Part shown: positions 50,246-58,868 of the stretch, one piece after another
Layout: the number at the start of each line of letters is the position of its first letter
Numbering within the stretch: position 1 is the stretch's first letter
Assembly: GCF_030376605.1 (NCBI RefSeq)
Contig: NZ_JARRAE010000005.1
Span: 186,001-250,000, forward strand
Length of the DNA stretch: 64,000 bases
Direction of reading: 5' to 3'
Source: Pseudochrobactrum sp. sp1633
Lineage (GTDB): Bacteria > Pseudomonadota > Alphaproteobacteria > Rhizobiales > Rhizobiaceae
The notes under the pieces: model-generated
Told to the model about the DNA's origin: nothing
The model's input: only the letters and a program-made list of their open reading frames with translations
Databases searched by the model: none
Position numbers and translations under genes: made by a program

Positions 50246-51000
50246 GCGGTTCTGGAAGCAAATCCGGTAAATCAAAATTCGGCAACACTACCGGCGGACG
50301 CGGCGGTGCGGGTACACGCGGATTGCATGTGCGCGTTAAGAAAAAAGCCGGCACGATCAAAGAAACATCACGCCGCTGGCTGGAGCGTCATCTGAACGAT
50401 CCTTATGTGCAGCAGTCCAAGGCGGACGGCTATCGTTCCCGTGCGGCCTATAAGCTGATTGAGATCAATGATCGTTATAATATTCTGAAAAAAGGCCAGA
50501 AGATTATCGATCTCGGCGCCGCCCCTGGTGGCTGGAGCCAGATTGCAGCGAAGATCGTCGGCTCCAATGATGAGCAGCCGCATGTTGTCGGCATCGATTA
50601 TCTCGACGTTGATCCGTTACCGGGTGTTGCACTGCTGAAAATGGACTTTCTGGATGATGAAGCGCCGAATGCCATTATGACGGCGCTTGGCGATGCGCCG
50701 GATCTGGTGATTTCAGATATGGCGGCACCAACGACCGGTCATCGCCGTACCGACCATCTGCGCACCGCGCATTTGTGTGAAGTGGCTGCGCATTTTGCCG
50801 TTTCGGTTCTGAAACCGGGCGGTCACTTTCTCACCAAAACCTTTCAGGGCGGCACAGAGAATGATCTGCTGACCATGCTGAAACAGAACTTCCGCTCTGT
50901 GCATCACGTTAAGCCGCCTGCATCGCGCGCTGAATCCGTTGAGCTTTATCTGCTCGCCCGTGATTTCAAAGGCCGTAAAGAAGATGACAGCGAAGAATAA
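50242..51000 (+). CDS. rlmE: 23S rRNA (uridine-2552-2'-O)-methyltransferase
   Basis: A 252-residue RrmJ/FtsJ-family enzyme that methylates U2552 late in 50S assembly. Visible are K71 in YKLIEI, the SAM motif [12 protein letters not shown], the VISDMA Asp, the FLTKTFQGG Lys and the [12 protein letters not shown] Glu, completing the K-D-K-E tetrad. An extra N-terminal region of about 45 basic, Gly-rich residues precedes the domain, common in alphaproteobacteria. Translation is coupled to the Ppx/GppA gene by a 4-bp overlap, linking phosphate-signal turnover with ribosome maturation. Confidence 0.95.
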   Translation: MSGSGSKSGKSKFGNTTGGRGGAGTRGLHVRVKKKAGTIKETSRRWLERHLNDPYVQQSKADGYRSRAAYKLIEINDRYNILKKGQKIIDLGAAPGGWSQIAAKIVGSNDEQPHVVGIDYLDVDPLPGVALLKMDFLDDEAPNAIMTALGDAPDLVISDMAAPTTGHRRTDHLRTAHLCEVAAHFAVSVLKPGGHFLTKTFQGGTENDLLTMLKQNFRSVHHVKPPASRAESVELYLLARDFKGRKEDDSEE

Positions 51001-51021
51001 ATTTGCTTCATTCTATTCAAC

Positions 51022-51052
51022 AAAAAAGCGCGGTTTAACCGCGCTTTTTTTA
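51022..51052. terminator. Bidirectional terminator after rlmE
   Basis: AAAAAAGCGCGGTT-taa-CCGCGCTTTTTTT lies between the convergent rlmE and MFS genes. Confidence 0.9.
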
Positions 51053-51072
51053 TTTAATCGCATACCCGATAC

Positions 51073-52473
51073 TCAATGTATCTTTTTTACTCTTGGCGCG
51101 AATTTCTTCTCATAGAGCTCCTGCCCTGCTTCCGGCTTCAGCTTTATAAAAGAGAAGAAAGCCAGAGCTGAAATAGCGCCGACAATATAAAACGCGATAT
51201 GAAAATCCTGCAATTGCAGCACAGAACCACGAATAATCGTGCTCAGTTCCAGTATCACACCGGCAAGTGCCACGCCCATCGCAATTGAGACCTGCTGGGC
51301 AACCGCAGAGATCGGCGTTGCCTGACTGGTTTTGTCATCAGGAATTTCTGCAAAGCCAAGAGCGTTGACACCGGTAAAGAACATAGAGCGCAGAAAGCCG
51401 CCAAACAGCAAGGCAATCAGGATCAGCGTCATCGGTGTTTGCGGCGTGAAAAACCCGTTCAGGATTATGAAACATGCAGATGCGAGAGAGCCGAACATCA
51501 GCAACCGGCGAAAGCCAAAGCGGGAGAAAACCCGCGTTGCCCCGAATTTCATCAGCAATGCGCCGATTGCCGAAACAAAAGTAATCATCCCCGATTGAAA
51601 CGGATCCATTCCAAAACCGAGCTGCAACATCAGCGGCAGCAAAAACGGAATAGCGCCGATCCCTAACCGAAACAGGCTGCCGCCGACGACAGAAATACGG
51701 AATACATCATTCTGAAACAGGGATAGATCAAGCAGCGGGTTCTCTACGCGCTTTGCATGACGGATATACAAAGCCGTCGACAGCAGACCGACCCCAAGCG
51801 TGATGATACCCACCGCAGGCGGCAATGCCGGAAGACTGACCACAGAGAGCCCGAACACCACACCGGACATGGCCAGCCCAGACAGCACAAAACCGGTAAT
51901 ATCCAGCTTGCGCGGCATTGGCACATCCAGCACCGGCAGATATTTGGTTGCAAACCAGATACCCGCCAAGCCAATCGGCACATTGATCAGGAATATCCAG
52001 TGCCAACTGAAATAGGTAGTAATAAACCCGCCGACCGGCGGCCCGACCAAAGGCCCTACCATGCTCGGAATAGCGAGCCATGCCATCGCATTCACCAGCT
52101 GATTACGCGGCGTTGAGCGCAGCAGCACAAGGCGACCAACGGGTGTCATCATCGCCCCGCCCATCCCTTGCAGAAAACGTGCACCCACAAAGCTCAGCAA
52201 AGAATTAGACGCGGCACAGGCCACCGAACCGATCACAAAAACCGCAATCGCGGCACGAAACACATTGCGGGCACCATAACGGTCAGCCATCCAGCCGCTG
52301 ACCGGAATAAACACTGCCAATGATACGAGATAGGATGTGAGCGCCAGTTTCAGCGCAATCGGGCTGGTGCCGATATCGGCAGCAATGGCTGCCAGAGAGG
52401 TCGAAATCACATTCGAATCCATCTGCTCCATAAAGAGCGCGACGGCCAAAACCAGCGGAATAATGCGATTCAC
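51073..52473 (-). CDS. MFS transporter, DHA2-type (MdtD-like)
   Basis: A 466-residue proton-driven exporter with about 13-14 helices. The opening MEQMDSNVISTSLAAIAADIG, motif A-like GWMADRYGARNVF and motif C region GPLVGPPVGGFI mark the 14-helix drug/H+ antiporter family. Similarity is closest in my judgement to MdtD-like proteins, whose substrates may be metabolites such as citrate rather than drugs. There is no adjacent membrane fusion protein or regulator. It is monocistronic, ending at the terminator shared with rlmE. Confidence 0.92.
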   Translation of the reverse strand: MNRIIPLVLAVALFMEQMDSNVISTSLAAIAADIGTSPIALKLALTSYLVSLAVFIPVSGWMADRYGARNVFRAAIAVFVIGSVACAASNSLLSFVGARFLQGMGGAMMTPVGRLVLLRSTPRNQLVNAMAWLAIPSMVGPLVGPPVGGFITTYFSWHWIFLINVPIGLAGIWFATKYLPVLDVPMPRKLDITGFVLSGLAMSGVVFGLSVVSLPALPPAVGIITLGVGLLSTALYIRHAKRVENPLLDLSLFQNDVFRISVVGGSLFRLGIGAIPFLLPLMLQLGFGMDPFQSGMITFVSAIGALLMKFGATRVFSRFGFRRLLMFGSLASACFIILNGFFTPQTPMTLILIALLFGGFLRSMFFTGVNALGFAEIPDDKTSQATPISAVAQQVSIAMGVALAGVILELSTIIRGSVLQLQDFHIAFYIVGAISALAFFSFIKLKPEAGQELYEKKFAPRVKKIH

Positions 52474-52862
52474 AATACGAATCCTGAATGTCAGATAAGC
52501 TTCATGAGAGTTAGTATATAAACCAGTCAGACCGGATTACACGCAGAATTGACCAGACCGGCAAAGTTTTTTGACGGGCAAAAATACACTGTCACAAAAT
52601 TAAACGCTGGCAATAAATCGTGTGTGATCGTGATTAATTTCAACTTAAAAAACAATGGATTGTGATGAGCGCGTTACAATTGAACGCCCAGCTCGACCTC
52701 ACCTGCAAAGGCCGGAAAACAAGGCTCAAACCGTAATTGACATTGCCGGAACGGCAGAAAAAAGTGCTTTCGGGTTGCGCGGGGCATTTCACGCTGTTAC
52801 ATTTGGTGAGAAGTTAGAAACCAGCAGAGCATCGATAAGGGGCCGATGCGTAGAGGTGTGAG
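52474..52862. other. Intergenic region upstream of a short membrane-protein frame
   Basis: About 390 bp. It carries the MFS promoter side and, further right, a 68-codon + frame (52655-52861) without ribosome site or recognisable domain that I do not accept as a gene. The first 180 bp are AT-rich. Confidence 0.4.
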
Positions 52863-52964
52863 ATGACTGAGATCACCAAAAGCGCAATAATCTATACCAT
52901 GATGATCATCACGCTAAATACAGCAATTGCTATTAGTGTGATCGGGCTGGATTTCCTGCCGTAA
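52863..52964 (+). CDS. Putative 33-residue membrane protein
   Basis: A short frame encoding MTEITKSAIIYTM, then a hydrophobic helix (about residues 8-30), ending GLDFLP. An AGAGGTG ribosome-like site lies 3-9 bases upstream and a hairpin-plus-T terminator lies 90 bp downstream. Single-helix proteins of this size are common but rarely annotated. I do not recognise the family; function unknown. It could be a chance frame in a non-coding transcript. Confidence 0.4.
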   Translation: MTEITKSAIIYTMMIITLNTAIAISVIGLDFLP

Positions 52965-53056
52965 TCAGCTCTGAAAAGAGCCTCATGGTGATATCCGCGA
53001 TTGAGCGGATGCTCACAGCTGCAAACAGGCATGTTGATGCCGTTTGATATTTAATC

Positions 53057-53090
53057 AGGCATGCCGGAACATCTCCCGGCAGGCCTTTTT
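53057..53090. terminator. Terminator between the short frame and the GNAT gene
   Basis: AGGCATGCCGG pairs imperfectly with CCGGCAGGCC, followed by TTTTT on the + strand. It supports transcription of the short frame upstream. Confidence 0.6.
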
Positions 53091-53095
53091 CGTAC

Positions 53096-53545
53096 TTACA
53101 AATCCCGACGCATATGAATAACTGCGAAAGGTAAGCCTTCGGCGTCCGTCGGTTGGCGGGCAGTTTCAATGAACTGATTGCGCAGATAAATACTATGCGC
53201 CTGCGTATTCAGTGCGTAGACTTCCAGCTCCAGCGACTTTTTCAGCTGCAAGCTGTGATCCAGCAATTGCCGGCCTAGCCCCTTGCCATGAATTTGCGGA
53301 TCGATAAAAAGCCCGCCAATAAACTGATCCAGAAGGCCGATGAATCCGGCAGGCCTTCCGTCTTCTAAGATTACCCAGTTTTCTGCCTGCTTCAGGTAGA
53401 TGTCGCGCACCTGTTCAGACTGCAATTGCAGGCGCTCTTCTCCCAAAAACCCGTGCGCAAAGCGCGAGGCCTCCAGCCAGATAGTGACCAGAGTTTCCGT
53501 ATCCTCATCGCGGATCGGGCGGATTTCATTTCGTATTTGTATCAT
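53096..53545 (-). CDS. GNAT family N-acetyltransferase
   Basis: A 149-residue acetyltransferase. The acetyl-CoA binding motif is in IDPQIHGKGLGRQLLDHS (Q/R-x-x-G-x-G/A type), preceded by the strand with AGFIGLLDQFIGGLFI. It matches the YjaB-like group. The substrate is unknown. The ATG at 53545 has only a weak GGAC-type site; the upstream frame to 53611 is less likely. Monocistronic. Confidence 0.85.
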   Translation of the reverse strand: MIQIRNEIRPIRDEDTETLVTIWLEASRFAHGFLGEERLQLQSEQVRDIYLKQAENWVILEDGRPAGFIGLLDQFIGGLFIDPQIHGKGLGRQLLDHSLQLKKSLELEVYALNTQAHSIYLRNQFIETARQPTDAEGLPFAVIHMRRDL

Positions 53546-53811
53546 GATAAATTTTGTCCATTGATAGATAGTATACGCGCCCTGCAACGGGCTGCAAAAG
53601 GCGCAGCTCAACCCTCAGCCATTTATGAAAAGGCCGTCGGGGAAACACTTGCTATGAGTTGCTGCGCATAAATCTCCTGATTGGACTGTTTCTCACTATC
53701 ATCAGCACAAAGGTGAAGCAAGATTGTACCGTAAAACAGAAACGCATTGTCTACTCGACTTAGCCACCAACTGTCTGTATGAGACATGCGTCGCGTAATA
53801 ATGCGCGATGT

Positions 53812-53967
53812 TGTTCTCGGGGCGGGGTGCGATTCCCCACCGGCGGTATGAAGAGGAAACTCTTTGAGCCCGCGAGCGTCTGAATAAAGCGATTTGTTCA
53901 GAGTCAGCAGATCCGGTGCGATGCCGGAGCCGACGGTATAGTCCGGATGAAAGAGAGCAAAGACACG
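53812..53967 (+). ncRNA. FMN riboswitch (RFN element)
   Basis: The conserved core is plain: CGGGGCGGGGTGCGATTCC, CCACCGGCGGTAT, then, after a variable arm, AGATCCGGTGCGATGCCGGAGCCGACGGTA in pieces and AGTCCGGATGAAAGAGAG at the 3' side. It lies 79 bases upstream of the lumazine synthase start, on the same strand. When FMN binds, expression of the downstream gene should fall. Confidence 0.96.
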
Positions 53968-54045
53968 GTTAAACAGCGCTCGCTCTGCGGGTGAACTGTC
54001 TATTTGTGAATTTGCGCCCTGATTCTAGTATCAAGAGATGAAACT

Positions 54046-54516
54046 ATGAACCAGAGCCTGACCAACCCATCTTCCCTCAAAGTTGCATTCATTCAGGCGC
54101 GCTGGCACGCCGATATCGTGGATGAAGCACGCAAATCCTATATTGAAGAGCTGGCCAAACTGACTGACAACGGCATTGAAGTCGAAGTCTTTGACGTTCC
54201 TGGCGTATTTGAAGCCCCGCTTCTCGCCCGCACATTGGCTGGTACCGGCAAATATGCTGCAGTTGTTGCAGCGGGCTTTGTTGTCGACGGCGGCATTTAT
54301 CGCCACGATTTCGTATCCGATGCGGTGATCAAAGGTCTGATGCAGGCACAGATGGATACTGATGTGCCTGTCTTAAGTGTGGTGCTGACCCCGCATCACT
54401 ACCATGACAGCAAAGAGCATCATGATTTTTTTCATGCACATTTTGTGGTCAAAGGCCGTGAAGCAGCCCATGCAACCGTGCAGATTTTGAACACTTACAG
54501 CAAAATCGAAGCCTGA
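54046..54516 (+). CDS. ribH: 6,7-dimethyl-8-ribityllumazine synthase, type II
   Basis: A 156-residue enzyme that condenses the ribityl pyrimidine with 3,4-dihydroxy-2-butanone 4-phosphate, the penultimate step of riboflavin synthesis. FIQARWHADIVDEARKSY, FDVPGVFEAP and GGIYRHDFV are lumazine synthase segments; HHYHDSKEHHDFFHAHF at 125-141 is characteristic of the decameric RibH2 type of Brucella and Mesorhizobium. It stands alone behind the FMN riboswitch, away from other rib genes, and has its own terminator. AAGAGATG precedes the ATG. Confidence 0.96.
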   Translation: MNQSLTNPSSLKVAFIQARWHADIVDEARKSYIEELAKLTDNGIEVEVFDVPGVFEAPLLARTLAGTGKYAAVVAAGFVVDGGIYRHDFVSDAVIKGLMQAQMDTDVPVLSVVLTPHHYHDSKEHHDFFHAHFVVKGREAAHATVQILNTYSKIEA

Positions 54517-54526
54517 AACTGAATGA

Positions 54527-54557
54527 GACGGCCTGTTTCGGCAGGCCGTTTTTTTTA
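54527..54557 (+). terminator. Terminator of ribH
   Basis: ACGGCCTGT-ttc-GGCAGGCCGT (with one bulge) followed by eight T on the + strand, starting 10 bases after the stop. Its right end touches the stop codon of the converging fdhD. Confidence 0.9.
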
Positions 54558-55418
54558 ATCCAAAATACGGTGCGGATGCGTATAAACATCAAATTCCGCA
54601 CCGCGCACCAGCGCCACAAGTGTAATATTCAATGCGTCTGCAGTGCAGATAGCCAGAGCCGTCGGTGCGGAAATCGCCATAATCACCGGCGAGCGGATCG
54701 CCGCTGTTTTCTGCACCATTTCCAGTGAAACACGGCTGGTTACAACCACAACGCCACGCGCCAGATCGGCATTTTCAGCCTTGCCCTCACCGCGCAACAA
54801 AAAGCCCGCCAACTTGTCCAGAGCATTATGCCGCCCGACATCTTCGCGCACGGCCAATATTTCGCCACCAGTCTGATGCGCCTGATAAAACCCAGCGGCA
54901 TGAACCGCACCGGTCGCCCGATGTAAAACCTGCAAATCCCACATCTGTTCAGCCGCCTGCACAATCTGCTCAGAGCGCAATGTGAAATCACTGTCTGCTA
55001 CCGGAGGAAATTCCCGCACGGCTTGCCCGATCGATTCAATACCGCACAATCCGCAACCGACCGGCCCCGCCATATGACGGCGGCGGGCAGTCAGTGCATC
55101 GCGCTTCAGATCAGATAGTTGCATCTGCACATCAATACCGGCGGGGAAGCTCTGGATATCCATTGCTTCAATTTCCACAGCTTTCGCAATAATGCCTTCG
55201 CAGAGGCTGAAACCAACAGCAAAATCCTCAATATCCTGCGGGCTGGCCATCATCACCGCATGGGTGGTGCCGCCATAGGAAAAAGCGACCGGAAGCTCCT
55301 CTGCCACCTGCCGCTGCGAGGCTTTCAGCACGCCCTGACGACGGATAATATTACTGACCTCAGATGTAGCTGGCGGAATATCCGCGCCCTCTCTCTCAAG
55401 TCCGCAGGTTTTATCCAT
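54555..55418 (-). CDS. fdhD: Formate dehydrogenase accessory sulfurtransferase FdhD
   Basis: A 287-residue protein that carries sulfur from a desulfurase to the molybdenum or tungsten cofactor of formate dehydrogenase. The essential CxxC is C122-G-L-C125 (PVGCGLCGIESIG). Other family segments are VGRHNALDK and SRVSLEMVQKT. The ATG at 55418 has AAGGGA upstream; an extended frame to 55523 overlaps promoter sequence. No formate dehydrogenase structural genes are in the window, so it serves an enzyme encoded elsewhere. Confidence 0.94.
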   Translation of the reverse strand: MDKTCGLEREGADIPPATSEVSNIIRRQGVLKASQRQVAEELPVAFSYGGTTHAVMMASPQDIEDFAVGFSLCEGIIAKAVEIEAMDIQSFPAGIDVQMQLSDLKRDALTARRRHMAGPVGCGLCGIESIGQAVREFPPVADSDFTLRSEQIVQAAEQMWDLQVLHRATGAVHAAGFYQAHQTGGEILAVREDVGRHNALDKLAGFLLRGEGKAENADLARGVVVVTSRVSLEMVQKTAAIRSPVIMAISAPTALAICTADALNITLVALVRGAEFDVYTHPHRILD

Positions 55419-55588
55419 AGTTTTCCCTTTCAACCCTCTGACGCCATAACTATATGCTTTTATTGAAAGCATATACCAGCGCTTAAACGGATGATAATTT
55501 CCGCCATTACGCGGGAGTTTCAACAGGCAATAAGCGCTTTCGGGGTGGTAAGCACATCACGATGGTATATTCTGAAAACAAATCCACT

Positions 55589-55628
55589 AGAGCGTGTCGC
55601 GTTTAATCGTAACCACTACGCTCGCTCT
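55589..55628. repeat. Intergenic palindrome (AGAGCGTGTCGCG type)
   Basis: AGAGCG at the left and CGCTCT at the right enclose TGTCGCGTTTAATCGTAACC, a wording I recall from many Brucella and Ochrobactrum intergenic regions. It sits in the roughly 290-bp gap between fdhD and the DUF442 gene. Confidence 0.6.
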
Positions 55629-55706
55629 GTTTTTTAGTTGACGCATATTCGCGGAAGCTCAAATGAACCCATTTGAGCTGAACATGCTTAAGTGAGGTTC
55701 TGACTT

Positions 55707-56048
55707 ATGGACATTCGTCTGATTGATGAAAATTTTGCTGTAACCGGCCAGTTATCACCGGAAGATATTGCCGGTGTTGTGGCACAGGGCTTCAAAACCC
55801 TGATTTGCAACAGTCCGGATCATGAATCTGATGGCCAGCCGCTCTATGATGCGGTTGCACAGGCAGCAACAGCCGCCGGTCTGCAAACCTATTTCATCCC
55901 TGTGGCCGGTGGCCAAATCACGCAGGAAAATCTGGACGAGATGACTGTAGCTCTGGAAAATGCACCGACGCCAATTCTGGCTTATTGCCGTTCAGGCACC
56001 CGCTGCACCAATCTTTACGGCATTGTTCAGCAGCAGAAACAGCGCTGA
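55707..56048 (+). CDS. TIGR01244/DUF442 phosphatase-like protein (beta-lactamase-hydrolase-like N-domain)
   Basis: A 113-residue single-domain protein related to dual-specificity phosphatases. The P-loop C94-RSGT-R99 (AYCRSGTR) is intact, and the opening MDIRLIDENFAVTGQLSPEDI is typical of the family. In some bacteria this domain is fused to a metallo-beta-lactamase-type persulfide dioxygenase (Blh) and linked to sulfide handling or biofilm growth; here it stands alone. The ATG has GAGG upstream. It is 71 bp before mutL on the same strand. Confidence 0.88.
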   Translation: MDIRLIDENFAVTGQLSPEDIAGVVAQGFKTLICNSPDHESDGQPLYDAVAQAATAAGLQTYFIPVAGGQITQENLDEMTVALENAPTPILAYCRSGTRCTNLYGIVQQQKQR

Positions 56049-56119
56049 TTAAGCTCAATGATGATGTGCGGAACGCTCCGCACATCATCTAATTTCTACA
56101 AAACGCAGCGGATCATTCT

Positions 56120-58039
56120 ATGTCTATCAGGCTCCTGAGCGAAACCATTATCAACCAGATTGCTGCCGGTGAGGTGATTGAACGCCCTGCCAGCGTGGTG
56201 AAAGAGCTGGTCGAAAATGCGATTGACGCCGGTGCCACACGCATTGAAATTGTAACCGCAGGCGGCGGTAAAAATCTGATCCGCGTGACTGATAATGGCG
56301 GCGGCATTCCGGCTGATGAGCTCACACTCGCAGTCTCGCGTCACTGCACCTCCAAGCTGACCGATGATGTGCATGATATCCGCGCGCTCGGCTTTCGTGG
56401 CGAAGCGCTGCCATCCATTGGCTCCGTTGCACGTCTGAGTATCAAATCCCGCACCGCAGAGGCAGATTCCGGCTATGAGGTGGTCGTGCGTGGCGGCCAT
56501 CTGGAAGGCCCGCGCCCCACCGCTATCAATCGCGGGACAATTGTTGAAGTCAGCGATCTGTTTTATGCGACCCCTGCCCGCCTGAAATTTATGAAAACCG
56601 ACCGTGCCGAATCCACCGCCATTACGGAAGTGGTGAAGCGCATTGCGATTTCCTTCCCGCAAGTTCGTTTTTCCATTGCCGGAACCGATCGCAGCCCGCT
56701 TGAACTGCCCGCAACCTGCACGGCAGGCGAAACGGTGAGCGAAGCGGCGATGCTCGAGCGCATTTCGCAAGTGCTTGGCGCAGATTTTTCCGAAAATGCA
56801 CTGGCACTCGACAGCGAGCGCGAAGGCGTGCGCCTCACCGGCTTTACGGCTATTCCATCGTTTAACCGCGCTAACTCCCTGCACCAGTTCGCCTATATTA
56901 ACGGGCGTCCGGTGCGCGATAAACAGGTGTTTGGCGCACTGCGCGGCGCTTATTCCGATGTGATCGCCCGTGACCGTCATCCGGTCGGCGTGTTATTTCT
57001 CCAGCTTGATCCGGCCTATGTCGATGTCAACGTGCATCCCGCCAAGGCTGATGTGCGCTTCCGTGATCCGGGACTGGTGCGCGGGCTGATTGTCGGCACC
57101 ATCCGCCATGCCTTAGCGCAATCGGGTATCCGCCCTGCAACCAGCGGTGCAGAGGCCATGCTGAAAGCTTTTCAGGCGCAAGGTTTTGAAACGTCTGAAC
57201 GATCGTCCGGCTCCTTTACATCATCCCCTGCTCGTAGCTGGCAGTCTGCCACGAGTTACCGTCCTGAACCGCCGCGTCAGGAATGGTCACCACAGACCGC
57301 CCATCCGGCACAGCGCCCGCTGCATCTCGATACGCAGCCAGCGCAGCGCTTTGAACAGGCTGGTTTCGGTGAGGCTCTACAGGCTACGATTTCGCAATTT
57401 ACTGCGCCAAGTGCCGACAGTCGCGCCGCTGAGATTGAAGCACCGGCAGAATTGCTGCGTACGCCGCTCGGTGCTGCACGGGCACAAATCCATGCCAATT
57501 ATATTGTGTCCCAGACCGAAGACAGTCTGGTGATTGTGGATCAGCATGCCGCCCATGAACGTCTGGTTTACGAAGCGCTGAAAACCGCTCTGGAATCCAA
57601 ACCGATGGCCGCGCAGATGCTGCTGATCCCTGAGATTGTTGATCTGCCGGAAGAAGATGCGGAACGTGTTGTTGCCCATGCGCCAACGCTGGAGCGTTTT
57701 GGTCTGAGTGTGGAGCAGTTCGGCCCCGGTGCCGTGGCAGTGCGCGAAACCCCTGCCATGCTCGGCGAAATGGATGTGCAGCAGCTGATCCGCGATCTGG
57801 CTGACGAGATTGCCGAACATGACACCGCCAACGGGTTGAAAGACATGCTCAACCATGTGGCTGCCACGATGGCCTGTCATGGTTCCGTGCGCTCCGGTCG
57901 TCGTATGAAGGGCGAGGAAATGAACGCCCTGCTGCGCCAGATGGAAGCCACACCGGGTTCCGGCACCTGTAATCACGGGCGTCCAACCTATATAGAATTA
58001 AAACTCAGCGATATTGAACGTCTGTTCGGACGCAGGTAA
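56120..58039 (+). CDS. mutL: DNA mismatch repair protein MutL
   Basis: A 639-residue protein. The N-terminal GHKL ATPase has [17 protein letters not shown] and [11 protein letters not shown] variable linker (about 345-440) is Gln/Pro/Ser-rich. The C-terminal domain has the endonuclease metal motif [12 protein letters not shown] from residue 474, plus ACHGSVRSG and CNHGRPT, so this is the nicking type of MutL found in bacteria without MutH. It acts with MutS after mismatch binding. Its start lacks a clear ribosome site, and it follows the DUF442 gene closely. Confidence 0.97.
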   Translation: MSIRLLSETIINQIAAGEVIERPASVVKELVENAIDAGATRIEIVTAGGGKNLIRVTDNGGGIPADELTLAVSRHCTSKLTDDVHDIRALGFRGEALPSIGSVARLSIKSRTAEADSGYEVVVRGGHLEGPRPTAINRGTIVEVSDLFYATPARLKFMKTDRAESTAITEVVKRIAISFPQVRFSIAGTDRSPLELPATCTAGETVSEAAMLERISQVLGADFSENALALDSEREGVRLTGFTAIPSFNRANSLHQFAYINGRPVRDKQVFGALRGAYSDVIARDRHPVGVLFLQLDPAYVDVNVHPAKADVRFRDPGLVRGLIVGTIRHALAQSGIRPATSGAEAMLKAFQAQGFETSERSSGSFTSSPARSWQSATSYRPEPPRQEWSPQTAHPAQRPLHLDTQPAQRFEQAGFGEALQATISQFTAPSADSRAAEIEAPAELLRTPLGAARAQIHANYIVSQTEDSLVIVDQHAAHERLVYEALKTALESKPMAAQMLLIPEIVDLPEEDAERVVAHAPTLERFGLSVEQFGPGAVAVRETPAMLGEMDVQQLIRDLADEIAEHDTANGLKDMLNHVAATMACHGSVRSGRRMKGEEMNALLRQMEATPGSGTCNHGRPTYIELKLSDIERLFGRR

Positions 58040-58102
58040 AGAGACCTTTAAAGCGCCGGGCACCCGTTGGGCACACAAAGGTCGCTCTAACATTTTAAAA
58101 GT

Positions 58103-58151
58103 AGAGCATAATTTTACCTTAAACTGATCCAAGTTTAAGGAATTATGCTCT
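58103..58151. repeat. Intergenic palindrome (AGAGCATAATTTTACC type)
   Basis: AGAGCATAATT...CCTTAAAC on the left is nearly perfectly inverted in GTTTAAGGAATTATGCTCT on the right (58133-58151), with an 8-base loop. It lies between mutL and the DUF2093 gene. Confidence 0.7.
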
Positions 58152-58171
58152 AGTAAGGTTTACAGGAAAGA

Positions 58172-58411
58172 ATGATGAATATGTTTTCCAGCAATCGCAA
58201 CGGCGAAGCCAAATTGCGTTATCTCGACGGCGACTATCAGGTTCTTGAACCGGGCTCCTATGTGATCTGCGCGGTTACCGGCGAAAAGATCGAGCTGGAT
58301 GATCTGCGCTACTGGAGCGTTGCCCGTCAGGAAGCCTATGTAAACGGCCTCATTTCCTATCAGCGCGAGTTGGAAGCGAACCCTGAACTGCGCCAGCGCA
58401 GCAAGAGCTAA
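58172..58411 (+). CDS. DUF2093 domain protein
   Basis: A 79-residue protein of the alphaproteobacterial DUF2093 family. The segment LRYLDGDYQVLEPGSYVICAVTG, followed by IELDDLRYWSVARQEAY, is characteristic and looks like a small beta-rich fold. Function unknown. AGGAAAG lies just upstream; the double ATG makes 58172 or 58175 equally possible. A GNAT gene starts 2 bp after its stop, so the two are co-translated. Confidence 0.88.
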   Translation: MMNMFSSNRNGEAKLRYLDGDYQVLEPGSYVICAVTGEKIELDDLRYWSVARQEAYVNGLISYQRELEANPELRQRSKS

Positions 58412-58412
58412 A

Positions 58413-58868
58413 ATGACATACGAAATATCAGACCTCAAAACCCGGCCGCATTTTCTGGATGATGCGGCTGATAGTGTGTGGAATGCATGGTGGCGGCAGG
58501 ACGGCCATGAGCTGGATTTTATCAAAGGCCTGTTTGAAGAAAGTCTCACGGCAGAGACTATACCTGCTGCCCTCATTGCCCATGATGGCAGTGCGTTTCT
58601 CGGTACTGTGTCGCTGATCGACAGCGATATGGAAGCCCGCCCGCAATATACGCCTTGGGTTGCCGCACTCTGGGTTGATGAACCGCAACGCTCACATGGT
58701 ATCGGCGCTGCCTTGCTGAAAGCTGCAACACAACAAGCCCGCGATCTCAACTTCTCAGAAGTCTATCTCTGTGCAGAAGCTAACAAGCATGATTATTATG
58801 CTGCGCGCGGCTGGGTGCTGATTGAAGAGAATATTGATGACCTCAATATTTATCGCATAGCGCTCTGA
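58413..58868 (+). CDS. GNAT family N-acetyltransferase
   Basis: A 151-residue acetyltransferase with the acetyl-CoA motif VDEPQRSHGIGAALLKAA and the C-terminal strand YLCAEANKHDYYAARGW. The substrate is unknown. It starts 2 bp after the DUF2093 stop and its stop codon abuts the stop of the converging lpxK with no spacer, which leaves no room for a terminator between them. Confidence 0.88.
   Translation: MTYEISDLKTRPHFLDDAADSVWNAWWRQDGHELDFIKGLFEESLTAETIPAALIAHDGSAFLGTVSLIDSDMEARPQYTPWVAALWVDEPQRSHGIGAALLKAATQQARDLNFSEVYLCAEANKHDYYAARGWVLIEENIDDLNIYRIAL

Noticed and set aside
52655-52861. 68-codon + frame upstream of the small membrane-protein frame
   Set aside because: No ribosome site, no hydrophobic or domain pattern, and Arg-rich random-looking composition.
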